Below are positions 11,901-24,280 of a stretch of 64,000 bases of DNA, piece after piece. How positions within the stretch are numbered: the first letter of the stretch is position 1; each line of letters opens with the position of its first letter. The stretch lies in the NCBI RefSeq assembly GCF_012489685.1, contig NC_080044.1:58705507-58769506 (forward strand), read 5' to 3'. The position numbers and the translations under genes were made by a program. This DNA is from Lotus japonicus (Eukaryota; Streptophyta; Magnoliopsida; Fabales; Fabaceae). Below the pieces are notes generated by a model, which saw only the letters and a list, made by a program, of their open reading frames with translations, did not search any database and had not been told where the DNA came from.

Positions 11901-14900
11901 AATTATCGACACAGTCTGCAATGAAAGGATCACACCTCAGGCTACAATCCGCAAAATTTCAGTCTGATTGAGGCCTCGCGGAGCTAACGTAATGAGTTAC
12001 AACTTTGAAAAAGAACTTTTGTGAAGTTTCGACTTTTTGCAGGGTCCCGCGATTGTAGGAAGCTGTGAGATGCTGTCGCTCAAGAACATCAAATTCTCGA
12101 CACAGTCTGGGATGAAAGGATCACACGTCAGGCTACAAGTCGCGAAATTTCAGTCTGATTGAGGCCTCGCGGAGCTAACGTAACGAGCTACAGCTTTGAA
12201 AAAGAACTTTTGTGAAGTTTCGACTTTTTGGAGGGTCCCGCGATTGTCGGAAGCTGTTAGATGCGGCCGCTCAATAAAATCAAATTATCGACACAGTCTG
12301 CAATGAAAGGATCACACCTCAGGCTACAAGTTGCAAAATTTCAGTCTGATTAAGGCCTCGCGGAGCTAACGTAATGAGTTACAACTTTGAAAAAGAACTT
12401 TTGTGAAGTTTCGACTTTTTGCAGGGTCCCGCGATTGTCGGAAGCTGTGAGATGCTGTCGCTCAAGAACATCAAATTCTCGACACAGTCTGGAATGAAAG
12501 GATCACACGTCAGGCTACATGTCGCGAAATTTCAGTCTGATTGAGGCCTCGCGTTGCTAACTTAACGAGCTACAACTTTGGAAGAGAACTTTTGTGAAGT
12601 TTCGACTTTTAGGAAGGTCCCGTGATTGTCGGAAGCTGTGAGATGCTGCCGCTCAAGAACATCAAATTCTCGACACATTCTGCAATGAAAGGATCACACC
12701 TCAGGCTACAAGTCGCGAAATTTCAGTCTGATTGAGGCCTCGCGGAGCTAACGTAACGAGCTACAGCTTTGAAAAAGAACTTTTGTGAAGTTTCGACTTT
12801 TTGGAGGGTCCCGCGATTGTCGGAAGCTGTTAGATGCGGCCGCTCAATAACATCAAATTATCGACACAGTCTGCAATGAAAGGATCACACCTCAGGCTAC
12901 AAGTCGCAAAATTTCAGTCTGATTGAGGCCTTGCGGAGCTAACGTAACGAGCTACAACTTTGAAAAAGAACTTTTGTGAAGTTTCGACTTTTTGCAGGGT
13001 CCCGCGATTGTCGGAAGCTGTGAGATGCTGTCGCTCAAGAACATCAAATTCTCGACACAGTCTGGAATGAAAGGATCACACGTCAGGCTAAAGGTCGCGA
13101 AATTTCAGTCTGATTAAGGCCTCGCGTTGCTAACTTAACGTGCTACAACTTTGGAAAAGAACTTTTGTGAAGTTTCGACTTTTAGGAAGGTCCCGTGATT
13201 GTCGGAAGCTGTGAGATGCTGCCGCTCAAAAACATCAAATTCTCGACACAGTCTGCAATGAAAGGATCACACCTCAGGCTACAAGTCGCAAAATTTCAGT
13301 CTGATTGAGGCCTCGCGGAGCTAACGTAACGAGCTACAACTTTGAAAGAGAACTTTTGTGAAGTTTCGACTTTTTGGAGGGTCCCTCGATTGTCGGAAGC
13401 TGTGAGATGCCACCGCTCAAGAACATCAAATTCTCGACACAGTCTGCAATGAAAGGATCACACCTCAGGCTACAAGTCGCGAAATTTCAGTCTGATTGAG
13501 GCCTCGCGGAGCTAACGTAACGAGCTACAGCTTTGAAAAAGAACTTTTGTGAAGTTTCGACTTTTGGAGGGTCCCGCGATTGTCGGAAGCTGTTAGATGC
13601 GGCCGCTCAATAAAATCAAATTATCGACACAGTCTGCAATGAAAGGATCACACCTCAGGCTACAAGTCGCAAAATTTCAGTCTGATTGAGGCCTCGCGGA
13701 GCTAACGTAATGAGTTACAACTTTGAAAAAGAACTTTTGTGAAGTTTCGACTTTTTGCAGGGTCCCGCGATTGTCGGAAGCTGTGAGATGCTGTCGCTCA
13801 AGAACATCAAATTCTCGACACAGTCTGGATGAAAGGATCACACGTCAGGCTACATGTCGCGAAATTTCAGTCTGATTGAGGCCTCGCGTTGCTAACTTAA
13901 CGAGCTACAACTTTGGAAGAGAACTTTTGTGAAGTTTCGACTTTTAGGAAGGTCCCGTGATTGTCGGAAGCTGTGAGATGCTGCCGCTCAAGAACATCAA
14001 ATTCTCGACACATTCTGCAATGAAAGGATCACACCTCAGGCTACAAGTCGCGAAATTTCAGTCTGATTGAGGCCTCGCGGAGCTAACGTAACGAGCTACA
14101 GCTTTGAAAAAGAACTTTTGTGAAGTTTCGACTTTTTGGAGGGTCCCGCGATTGTCGGAAGATGTTAGATGCGGCCGCTCAATAACATCAAATTATCGAC
14201 ACAGTCTGCAATGAAAGGATCACACCTCAGGCTACAAGTCGCAAAATTTCAGTCTGATTGAGGCCTTGTGGAGCTAACGTAACGAGCTACAACTTTGAAA
14301 AAGAACTTTTGTGAAGTTTCGACTTTTTGCAGGGTCCCGCGATTGTCGGAAGCTGTGGATGCTGTCGCTCAAGAACATCAAATTCTCGACACAGTCTGGA
14401 ATGAAAGGATCACACGTCAGGCTAAAGGTCGCGAAATTTCAGTCTGATTAAGGCCTCGCGTTGCTAACTTAACGAGCTACAACTTTGGAAAAGAACTTTT
14501 GTGAAGTTTCGACTTTTAGGAAGGTCCCGTGATTGTCGGAAGCTGTGAGATGCTGCCGCTCAAAAACATCAAATTCTCGACACAGTCTGCAATGAAAGGA
14601 TCACACCTCAGGCTACAAGTCGCGAAATTTCAGTCTGATTGAGGCCTCGCGAGCTAACGTAACGAGCTACAACTTTGAAAGAGAACTTTTGTGAAGTTTC
14701 GACTTTTTGGAGGGTCCCGCGATTGTCGGAAGCTGTGAGATGCTGCCGCTCAAAAACATCAAATTCTCGACACAGTCTGCAATGAAAGGGTCACACCTCA
14801 GGCTACAAGTCGCGAAATTTCAGTCTGATTGAGGCCTCGCGGAGCTAACGTAACGAGCTACAGCTTTGAAAAAGAACTTTTGTGAAGTTTCGACTTTTGG

Positions 14901-17378
14901 GAGGGTCCCGCGATTGTCGGAAGCTGTTAGATGCGGCCGCTCAATAAAATCAAATTATCGACACAGTCTGCAATGAAAGGATCACACCTCAGGCTACAAG
15001 TCACAAAATTTCAGTCTGATTGAGGCCTCGCGGAGCTAACGTAATGAGTTACAACTTTGAAAAAGAACTTTTGTGAAGTTTCGATTTTTGCAGGGTCCCG
15101 CGATTGTCGGAAGCTGTGAGATGCTGTCGCTCAAGAACATCAAATTCTTGACACAGTCTGGAATGAAAGGATCACACGTCAGGCTACATGTCGCGAAATT
15201 TCAGTCTGATTGAGGCCTCGCGTTGCTAACTTAACGAGCTACAACTTTGGAAAAGAACTTTTGTGAAGTTTCGACTTTTAGGAAGGTCCCGTGATTGTCG
15301 GAAGCTGTGAGATGCTGCCGCTCAAGAACATCAAATTCTCGACACAGTCTGCAATGAAAGGATCACACCTCAGGCTACAAGTCGCGAAATTTCAGTCTGA
15401 TTGAGGCCTCGCGGAGCTAACGTAACGAGCTACAGCTTTGAAAAAGAACTTTTGTGAAGTTTCGACTTTTTGGAGGGTCCCGCGATTGTCGGAAGATGTT
15501 AGATGCGGCCGCTCAATAACATCAAATTATCGACACAGTCTGCAATGAAAGGATCACACCTCAGGCTACAAGTCGCAAAATTTCAGTCTGATTGAGGCCT
15601 TGTGGAGCTAACGTAACGAGCTACAACTTTGAAAAAGAACTTTTGTGAAGTTTCGACTTTTTGCAGGGTCCCGCGATTGTCGGAAGCTGTGGATGCTGTC
15701 GCTCAAGAACATCAAATTCTCGACACAGTCTGGAATGAAAGGATCACACGTCAGGCTAAAGGTCGCGAAATTTCAGTCTGATTAAGGCCTCGCGTTGCTA
15801 ACTTAACGAGCTACAACTTTGGAAAAGAACTTTTGTGAAGTTTCGACTTTTAGGAAGGTCCCGTGATTGTCGGAAGCTGTGAGATGCTGCCGCTCAAAAA
15901 CATCAAATTCTCGACACAGTCTGCAATGAAAGGATCACACCTCAGGCTACAAGTCGCGAAATTTCAGTCTGATTGAGGCCTCGCGGAGCTAACGTAACGA
16001 GCTACAACTTTGAAAGAGAACTTTTGTGAAGTTTCGACTTTTTGGAGGGTCCCGCGATTGTCGGAAGCTGTGAGATGCTGCCGCTCAAAAACATCAAATT
16101 CTCGACACAGTCTGCAATGAAAGGGTCACACCTCAGGCTACAAGTCGCGAAATTTCAGTCTGATTGAGGCCTCGCGGAGCTAACGTAACGAGCTACAACT
16201 TTGAAAAAGAACTTTTGGGAGGGTCCCGCGATTGTCGGAAGCTGTTAGATGCGGCCGCTCAATAAAATCAAATTATCGACACAGTCTGCAATGAAAGGAT
16301 CACACCTCAGGCTACAAGTCACAAAATTTCAGTCTGATTGAGGCCTCGCGGAGCTAACGTAATGAGTTACAACTTTGAAAAAGAACTTTTGTGAAGTTTC
16401 GACTTTTTGCAGGGTCCCGCGATTGTCGGAAGCTGTGAGATGCTGTCGCTCAAGAACATCAAATTCTTGACACAGTCTGGAATGAAAGGATCACACGTCA
16501 GGCTACATGTCGCGAAATTTCAGTCTGATTGAGGCCTCGCGTTGCTAACTTAACGAGCTACAACTTTGGAAAAGAACTTTTGTGAAGTTTCGACTTTTAG
16601 GAAGGTCCCGTGATTGTCGGAAGCTGTGAGATGCTGCCGCTCAAGAACATCAAATTCTCGACACAGTCTACAATGAAAGGATCACACCTCAGGCTACAAG
16701 TCGCGAAATTTCAGTCTGATTGAGGCCTCGCGGAGCTAACGTAACGAGCTACAGCTTTGAAAAAGAACTTTTGTGAAGTTTCAACTTTTTGGAGGGTCCC
16801 CCGATTGTCGGAAGCTGTTAGATGCGGCCGCTCAATAAAATCAAATTATCGACACAGTCTGCAATGAAAGGATCACACCTCAGGCTACAAGTCGCAAAAT
16901 TTCAGTCTGATTAAGGCCTCGCGGAGCTAACGTAATGAGTTACAACTTTGAAAAAGAACTTTTGTGAAGGTTCGACTTTTTGCAGGGTCCCGCGATTGTC
17001 GGAAGCTGTGAGATGCTGTCGCTCAAGAACATCAAATTCTCGACACAGTCTGGAATGAAAGGATCACACGTCAGGCTACATGTCGCGAAATTTCAGTCTG
17101 ATTGAGGCCTCGCGTTGACGAGCTACAACTTTGGAAGAGAACTTTTGTGAAGTTTCGACTTTTAGGAAGGTCCCGTGATTGTCGGAAGCTGTGAGATGCT
17201 GCCGCTCAAGAACATCAATTTCTCAACACATTCTGCAATGAATGGATCACACCTCAGGCTACAAGTCGCGAAATTTCAGTCTAATTGAGGCCTCGCGGAG
17301 CTAACGTAACGAGCTACAGCTTTGAGAAAGAACTTTTGTGAAGTTTCGACTTTTTGGAGGGTCCCGCGATTGTCGGAA

Positions 17379-20300
17379 GATGTTAGATGCGGCCGCTCAA
17401 TAACATCAAATTATCGACACAGTCTGCAATGAAAGGATCACACCTCAGGCTACAAGTCGCAAAATTTCAGTCTGATTGAGGCCTTGCGGAGCTAACGTAA
17501 CGAGGTACAACTTTGAAAAAGAACTTTTGTGAAGTTTCGACTTTTTGCAGGGTCCCGCGATTGTCGGAAGCTGTGAGATGCTGTCGCTCAAGAACATCAA
17601 ATTCTCGACACAGTCTGGAATGAAAGGATCACACGTCAGGCTAAAGGTCACGAAATTTCAGTCTGATTAAGGCCTCGCGTTGCTACCGTAACGAGCTACA
17701 ACTTTGGAAAAGAACTTTTGTGAAGTTTCGACTTTTAGGAAGGTCCCGTGATTGTCGGAAGCTGTGAGATGCTGCCGCTCAAAAACATCAAATTCTCGAC
17801 ACAGTCTGCAATGAAAGGATCACACCTCAGGCTACAAGTCGCGAAATTTCAGTCTGATTGAGGCCTCGCGGAGCTAACGTAACGAGCTACAACTTTGAAA
17901 GAGAACTTTTGTGAAGTTTCGACTTTTTGGAGGGTCCCGCGATTGTCGGAAGCTGTGAGACGCTGCCGCTCAAAAACATCAAATTCTCGACACAGTCTGC
18001 AATGAAAGGATCACACCTCAGGCTACAAGTCGCGAAATTTCAGTCTGATTGAGGCCTCGCGGAGCTAACGTAACGAGCTACAGCTTTGAAAAAGAACTTT
18101 TGTGAAGTTTCGACTTTTGGGAGGGTCCCGCGATTGTCGGAAGCTGTTAGATGCGGCCGCTCAATAAAATCAAATTATCGACACTGTCTGCAATGAAAGG
18201 ATCACACCTCAGGCTACAAGTCGCAAAATTTCAGTCTGATTGAGGCCTCGCGGAGCTAACGTAATGAGTTACAACTTTGAAAAAGAACTTTTGTGAAGTT
18301 TCGACTTTTTGCAGGGTCCCGCGATTGTCGGAAGCTGTGAGATGCTGTCGCTCAAGAACATCAAATTCTTGACACAGTCTGGAATGAAAGGATCACACGT
18401 CAGGCTACATGTCGCGAAATTTCAGTCTGATTGAGGCCTCGCGTTGCTAACTTAACGAGCTACAACTTTGGAAAAGAACTTTTGTGAAGTTTCGACTTTT
18501 AGGAAGGTCCCGTGATTGTCGGAAGCTGTGAGATGCTGCCGCTCAAGAACATCAAATTCTCGACACAGTCTGCAATGAAAGGATCACACCTCAGGCTACA
18601 AGTCGCGAAATTTCAGTCTGATTGAGGCCTCGCGGAGCTAACGTAACGAGCTACAACTTTGAAAAAGAACTTTTGTAAAGTTTCGACTTTTTGGAGGGTC
18701 CCGCGATTGTCGGAAGCTGTTAGATGCGGCCGCTCAATAACATGAAATTATCGACACAGTCTGCAATGAAAGGATCACACCTCAGGCTACAAGTCGCAAA
18801 ATTTCAGTCTGATTGAGGCCTTGCGGAGCTAACGTAACGAGCTACAACTTTGAAAAATAACTTTTGTGAAGTTTCGACTTTTTGCAGGGTCCCGCGATTG
18901 TCGGAAGCTGTGAGATGCTGTCGCTCAAGAACATCAAATTCTCGACACAGTCTGGAATGAAAGGATCACACGTCAGGCTAAAGGTCGCGAAATTTCAGTC
19001 TGATTAAGGCCTCGCGTTGCTAACTTAACGAGCTACAACTTTGGAAAAGAACTTTTGTGAAGTTTCGACTTTTAGGAAGGTCCCGTGATTGTCGGAAGCT
19101 GTGAGATGCTGCCGCTCAAAAACATCAAATTCTCGACACAGTCTGCAATGAAAGGATCACACCTCAGGCTACAAGTCGCGAAATTTCAGTCTGATTGAGG
19201 CCTCGCGGAGCTAACGTAACGAGCTACAACTTTGAAAGAGAACTTTTGTGAAGTTTCGACTTTTTGGAGGGTCCCGCGATTGTCGGAAGCTGTGAGATGC
19301 CACCGCTCAAGAACATCAAATTCTCGACACAGTCTGCAATGAAAGGATCACACCTCAGGCAACAAGTCGCGAAATTTCAGTCTGATTGAGGCCTCGCGGA
19401 GCTAACGTAACGAGCTACAGCTTTGAAAAAGAACTTTTGTGAAGTTTCGACTTTTTGGAGGGTCCCGCGATTGTCGGAAGCTGTTAGATGCGGCCGCTCA
19501 ATAAAATCAAATTATCGACACAGTCTGCAATGAAAGGATCACACCTCAGGCTACAAGTCGCATAATTTCAGTCTGATTGAGGCCTCGCGGAGCTAACGTA
19601 ATGAGTTACAACTTTGAAAAAGAACTTTTGGGAAGTTTCGACTTTTTGCAGGGTCCCGCGATTGTCGGAAGCTGTGAGATGCTGTCGCTCAAGAACATCA
19701 AATTCTCGACACAGTCTGGAATGAAAGGATCACATGTCAGGCTACATGTCGCGAAATTTCAGTCTGATTGAGGCCTCGCGTTGCTAACTTAACGAGCTAC
19801 AACTTTGGAAAAGAACTTTTGTGAAGTTTCGACTTTTAGGAAGGTCCCGTGATTGTCGGAAGCTGTGAGATGCTGCCGCTCAAGAACATCAAATTCTCGA
19901 CACAGTCTGCAATGAAAGGATCACACCTCAGGCTACAAGTCGCGAAATTTCAGTCTGATTGAGGCCTCGCGGAGCTAACGTAACGAGCTACAACTTTGAA
20001 AAAGAACTTTTGTGAAGTTTCGACTTTTTGGAGGGTCCCGCGATTGTCGGAAGCTGTTAGATGCGGCCGCTCAATAACATGAAATTATCGACACAGTCTG
20101 CAATGAAAGGATCACACCTCAGGCTACAAGTCGCAAAATTTCAGTCTGATTGAGGCCTTGCGGAGCTAACGTAACGAGCTACAACTTTGAAAAATAACTT
20201 TTGTGAAGTTTCGACTTTTTGCAGGGTCCCGCGATTGTCGGAAGCTGTGAGATGCTGTCGCTCAAGAACATCAAATTCTCGACACAGTCTGGAATGAAAG

Positions 20301-20436
20301 GATCACACGTCAGGCTAAAGGTCGCGAAATTTCAGTCTGATTAAGGCCTCGCGTTGCTAACTTAACGAGCTACAACTTTGGAAAAGAACTTTTGTGAAGT
20401 TTCGACTTTTAGGAAGGTCCCGTGATTGTCGGAAGC
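17379..20436 (+). repeat. 7-mer higher-order repeat zone (1337 bp)
   Basis: C-type monomer starts fall at 17379, 18716 and 20053, each 1337 bp apart (7 x 191). The private variant catgaaatta recurs at 18741 and 20078, also 1337 bp apart. The unit order is A-B-C-A'-B'-G-C''. The zone is cut by the retroelement at 20437 and resumes in phase at 59562. Confidence 0.88.
20432..20436. repeat. Target-site duplication, left copy (GAAGC)
   Basis: The five bases GAAGC precede the LTR terminus TGTAACACC. The same five follow the far LTR end at 59557-59561. Five bases is the usual Ty3/gypsy duplication length. In an uninterrupted monomer the sequence reads gtcggaagctgtgag, with GAAGC once. Confidence 0.92.
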
Positions 20437-21484
20437 TGTAACACCCCAATTTCCAGGTGTCACTTTAATAACCAAAAATAAACTTTACGCGGAAAACAGG
20501 TAATTTTTTTTTTTGATTGTTTCCTTTTAATAAAAGCAATAAAGAAATAAAAACAAAGCCCAACAACTAAACTAACCGATAAACAACATATACAAAGGTA
20601 CAGCCTCTGCTGCACTATCCCGTCACGCGCACACGCAATGACTCCAAGGTAACATGCTCGTAGGCGAATATATACAAACCAAAACTGTACGCAAAAGCAT
20701 CAAATATACCACTATCCAAGAGAAAGTCGGCCTCAAAATGGCCTCAACCCAAGACCCCTATAGTCCGACAGACTCTCTGTGATCCTCAGCAAGAGAACCA
20801 CACAAAAGCCATATATCGGGAACCTACCCGGTCCCAAAAGTAAGACGAATCAGAGCTATGACAGTGACAACCAACTCAAAAGACTCTAACCACCCATATC
20901 CCACACTACTATCATCGACTCTCCCTCGATCAGCCATGAAGTCCGGGTCCTCGTCGAAAGCTTCAGTAATAGACATTTCGCTCCGGGTCTTTCCCGCACA
21001 ACGAATCATCACGAACCGGCTGACAGACGCCTGGCAGCAGGCCGACCGCCCAAACACAAACATACAAACAAAGCCAAGGTGCTAGGGTCAACTTACAGAA
21101 TACAATAGATATACAATCAACATGCGATAAAGGGGGGTATGTTTATATGTTGTATATATACATATAAGTTCTGCATTGTATCAAATCTCTAATACAATTC
21201 AATCATCAATACCTCAACAAATATAGTTAGAGTGCATGATATGTCAATGCAACGTCAATTAAGAGGGTTCCGGAGGAAATAGGCTGGGCACGATCGAGTC
21301 GGTCCTAACACTGGCATTGTGTCGACCATAACCCTCGGGTGTCACTTACAACCTTGAAATAGTCGGATCAGTCCTAACCCTGCGGGTCGACTTTTCCCTC
21401 CGCTATGCCTGACATCAACAGGTCGATCCTAACCACACAGTCGATCATATCCCCCATCGAATGGCCGAGTTACCCGAAGGCATG

Positions 21485-21854
21485 CTGTACCCGAAGGTAT
21501 ATACTGTACCCGAAGGTATATAGATATACTGTACCCGAAGGTATATAGATATACTGTACCCGAAGGTATATACTGTACCCGAAGGTATATAGATATACTG
21601 TACCCGAAGGTATATACTGTACCCGAAGGTATATAGATATACTGTACCCGACGGTATATACTGTACCCGAAGGTATATAGATATACTGTACCCGAAGGTA
21701 TATACTGTACCCGAAGGTATATAGATATACTGTACCCGAAGGTATATACTGTACCCGAAGGTATATAGATATACTGTACCCGAAGGTATATAGATATACT
21801 GTACCCGAAGGTATATACTGTACCCGAAGGTATATACTGTACCCGAAGGTATAT
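21485..21854 (-). repeat. LTR minisatellite of 19- and 25-bp units, UUCG hairpins in sense RNA
   Basis: Seventeen units, the last diverging at its end. On the + strand the short unit is ctgtacccgaaggtatata (19 bp); the long unit adds gatata (25 bp). The order is S L L S L S L S L S L S L L S S then a terminal unit. On the sense strand each unit holds TACC-TTCG-GGTA, a 4-bp stem closed as C(UUCG)G, a very stable RNA tetraloop. One unit (near 21640-21660) has a base change that falls in the loop and leaves the stem. Both unit lengths are 1 mod 3 and lack stops in all frames, which creates long but meaningless ORFs on the sense strand. Confidence 0.93.
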
Positions 21855-21990
21855 GTCGATTCGGCGACAAAAGACAATTAATTATGAAAGGAGTGCGATC
21901 ACCCTTGATGACTTCTTGAGTCATCTGACTCATCAAATCTCGATGGTCAAAAAATGCTCCGACCCAAACTCAAAACAACCCAAGAGTTAG

Positions 21991-22100
21991 TGTCGGTCAA
22001 TACAACACAACTCCACCAACAAGAATACACGAGGGTCTAGTGTCGGTCAATACAACACAGCCCAAACAAAACCCAGAGTCTGTGCCGGTCAATACAACAC
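21991..22100 (-). repeat. Three-copy 18-bp direct repeat in LTR
   Basis: tgtcggtcaatacaacac occurs at 21991-22008 and 22041-22058, and as tgccggtcaatacaacac at 22083-22100, spaced 50 and 42 bp. The intervening sequence is not repeated, so it is not a simple tandem array. It is kept in all LTR copies. Role unknown; a protein-binding or RNA element is possible. Confidence 0.85.
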
Positions 22101-23578
22101 GACTCGAACAACACTACCAGGAGTACTAGAGTACTCGGTGACTTTCAATCATCACCATAGCCCACCTTGATGGCTTTCCCAATTCCAAACTCTCCAAACC
22201 CACAACATAAGTCGACTTTTCCCCGCCTTTCATAAATATTTTTCCCCTTCAGTTCTCCTATGCTTAAACGTTAATAAAAATGATTTCAATTCAAATTAGT
22301 CAAATTATGAGTTTATTTCTCAAAGTCTAAGTTTCCCAAGTCTTTATTTTTCGAAAGCTCTATCATTCTAAGTTTCCAAAAAATCAACCACCCAAAATAC
22401 ATTTCCCGGGGAAAGTCTAGGAATTCCAACGAATCCCAACAAATGGCTAAGTCTCAAACCCCACATTCGGACTTGCCTAGGGTTGTTCATCCAACCCGAA
22501 ATGTCAAAGATCACCAGATCAATGAACCTCCACTCCGAAGTTGCGTCGAACGCTCAATTCAACACATCATCAATATCATAAGTTATGAAAACAATCATAA
22601 CAATAAATCATCATCATAAACAACATCAGATAAAGCATAAGTCGAATTTATCGACGCCTATCATGCAATCATAGCTAAATATAGCAAGTTGCCCTAACCT
22701 CGAGCTGTTCCAGCTTCGCAAACAAAGTTCTCCTCAAACAATTGCTCTGAGTATTCCAAAGTTCCTTCAACTGAACCTCGGAGGAAAACAAAGCAGAAAC
22801 CAAACAAAATCGATTAGTTCGATCGCAAAACAATACATAAACGATAGACAAAGCATTAAAGCTTCAGAATACGACAATCGGGTACGAAAGGACAAGTTTT
22901 CGAAAACGAAAAACTCCCCCCTAAAGGTAATAACCCACGACCTCAAAGGAAAAAGGGCTTCGACTCTTTTTCTTCGATCAAATCAATTCACAAGGTAGTT
23001 TTAGGGTAAAACTAAGGCAAAGAAACTGTCAGAACAATTTTCGGACAATCGGGCCGAAATACGACTATCCAGGGGCATTTTGGTCCAAAATAAAGGCTCA
23101 AAACTTCAAAGTTATCAGTTCTGAAAACAAATTTGACAGCAATGATCCTCATGACATCCGTGACAACAAATCCTAAAGGCACGAAGTCAGATTAAGTCTT
23201 TTCGACAATAAAGTTTCGAAATGTGAGACAAAAAGGGTTTTGAAACAGTTTTTCAGATCCTGGACAACTGGATCACAATCAGCGTTTACTGACAGAGGTT
23301 TTAGACTCAGGGGAACGTAAGGAACATAACCCAACCAAGAAATCGAAGAAATCGGACCATTTTAGAAAAAGCTCAAAACTGTGAGCACAGAAACGACTTC
23401 AGAAACGCAACAGAAACAACAATCAGAGGTAGGTATCGTGTTAGTTACCTCGATACCTAGAAGTAGGGACGAACTGCACGAAGATTGGTCAAGTTTTCGC
23501 GAAAATCTCCTCCCCCCTTGCTCTTCACGAAATTCAGCCACAAAAGGAAGAAAATGAAGGAATTTTTGCTTTTTGAGC

Positions 23579-23586
23579 TATTTATA
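23579..23586 (-). promoter_or_regulatory. Probable TATA box of the LTR promoter
   Basis: The sense strand reads GCCTATAAATAGCTC, a strong plant TATA consensus, about 690 bp from the sense start of the LTR. If transcription starts about 30 bp downstream (near 23550), U3 is about 0.73 kb and R plus U5 about 3.1 kb. The start site is inferred. Confidence 0.7.
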
Positions 23587-24280
23587 GGCAGGCGAAATCG
23601 CGGGAAAATGAAAATTTCGCGATTCCGATTTTTGCAGCACGATCACCGTGGAATTCTAAGAGAGATTCTGGCGTCAGAATTCCAGAACTCAAAACAAATA
23701 TCTAAGATTTGGGAAAAACGATATCCAAAACGCCAAAAGCGGTGTAAGTTAGTCTGTCCCGAAAAACTACTTTTTGCTGTGATGCTCAGACGACAAAACT
23801 TCCAACAGAAGAAAGATTGGAAATGTCGAAACAAGTCTGGCAACGCGGACGGAATCTTCGTTAGATGTTCCGAATAGAAAAAGTCTTCATCCTTCGCTCA
23901 AAACTAAGGTTTCGAAGCAAAGAAATTAGCGTCGGCGGACATCCGAAAAGTTAAACCTATCGTGCGTACAGTCCAGAGTTCCGAAATGAAACGCTGGTCG
24001 ATGGAAAAATAAAGAGAAACTTTAAATTTTCCAAGAGTTCGAAATCTCACTTAAAACGTTGCTTTAAGAGCGAAATAGCCTATTCTGGACATGCTCGCCA
24101 TAAGGCAGGTGTGCAGACGACTCGCACTAGCTCCGAAAGAAACAACGCCACATTCCTCGAGCAATTCCTGAACTTTCTTCTTCATTAATCTTTCTCAAAT
24201 ATCAAACTCCTGTCACGCTTACACTGATTCCACGCGTGAGTCGGAAATTAACTTGTTCCGAAAATCCGGGTCTTACAATA

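Larger units (their letters stand above)
1..20436 (+). repeat. Left satellite array, 191-bp monomers
   Basis: Head-to-tail tandem repeat. The landmark tgtgaagttt recurs at 1, 192, 383 and 574, a period of 191 bp, giving about 107 monomers. At least five monomer types can be told apart: A (tctggaatg, acatgtcgcg, cgttgctaac), A' (like A, with gcagggtcc and ctaaaggtc), B/B' (aggaaggtcccgtg), C (gttagatgcggccgctcaata) and G (gatgccaccgc). Period and type order stay constant apart from small indels. 191 bp is near one nucleosome repeat, as in many plant centromeric satellites, but I do not recognise this family and the sequence does not show centromere function. No gene lies inside; short ORFs here are chance openings in a repeat whose length is not a multiple of 3. 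Confidence 0.97.
20437..24277 (-). repeat. 3' LTR of copy 1 (complete, 3841 bp)
   Basis: It runs from TGTAACACCCC to GGGTCTTACA on the + strand, with TG...CA termini on either strand. It has exactly the same length as the LTR at 55716-59556, and by eye I found one clear difference (third base of the + strand start, T here, G there). Such closeness implies a very recent insertion or a shared origin of the two copies. It holds a TATA box, a hairpin-forming minisatellite and a three-copy 18-bp repeat. ORFs inside are not convincing genes. Confidence 0.95.

Noticed and set aside
17445..17651. Short ORFs within satellite monomers (also 19577-19771, 31797-32006, 32377-32568, 32752-32943, 35810-35992 and 38279-38461)
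   Set aside because: Chance openings in a tandem repeat of 191 bp, broken in most other monomers; several depend on local indels.
1..20436. CRISPR array as the explanation of the regular repeats
   Set aside because: Whole 191-bp units repeat head to tail with no unique spacers, and the associated retroelement is eukaryotic.
1..20436. CENP-B-box-like motif in the satellite
   Set aside because: I looked for TTCG followed at the right spacing by A and CGGG on both strands in the common monomer types and did not see it.
20824..21085. 79-codon (-) and 75-codon (+) ORFs in the LTR, repeated at 28414-28675 and 56103-56364
   Set aside because: No recognisable domain. Conservation only reflects near-identical LTR copies, and the two frames overlap on opposite strands.
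21445..21936. 163- and 135-codon sense-strand ORFs over the LTR minisatellite (also at 29059-29436 and 56724-57215)
   Set aside because: Both repeat units are 1 mod 3 and lack stops in every frame, so long openings arise in overlapping frames. The peptide is only the repeated motif read in rotation.
23485..23877. 130-codon + strand ORF in the LTR, its repeat at 58764-59156 and the longer version at 51070-51564
   Set aside because: Antisense to the element and over the TATA box. The longer version arises from one-base deletions near a gap. No domain seen.
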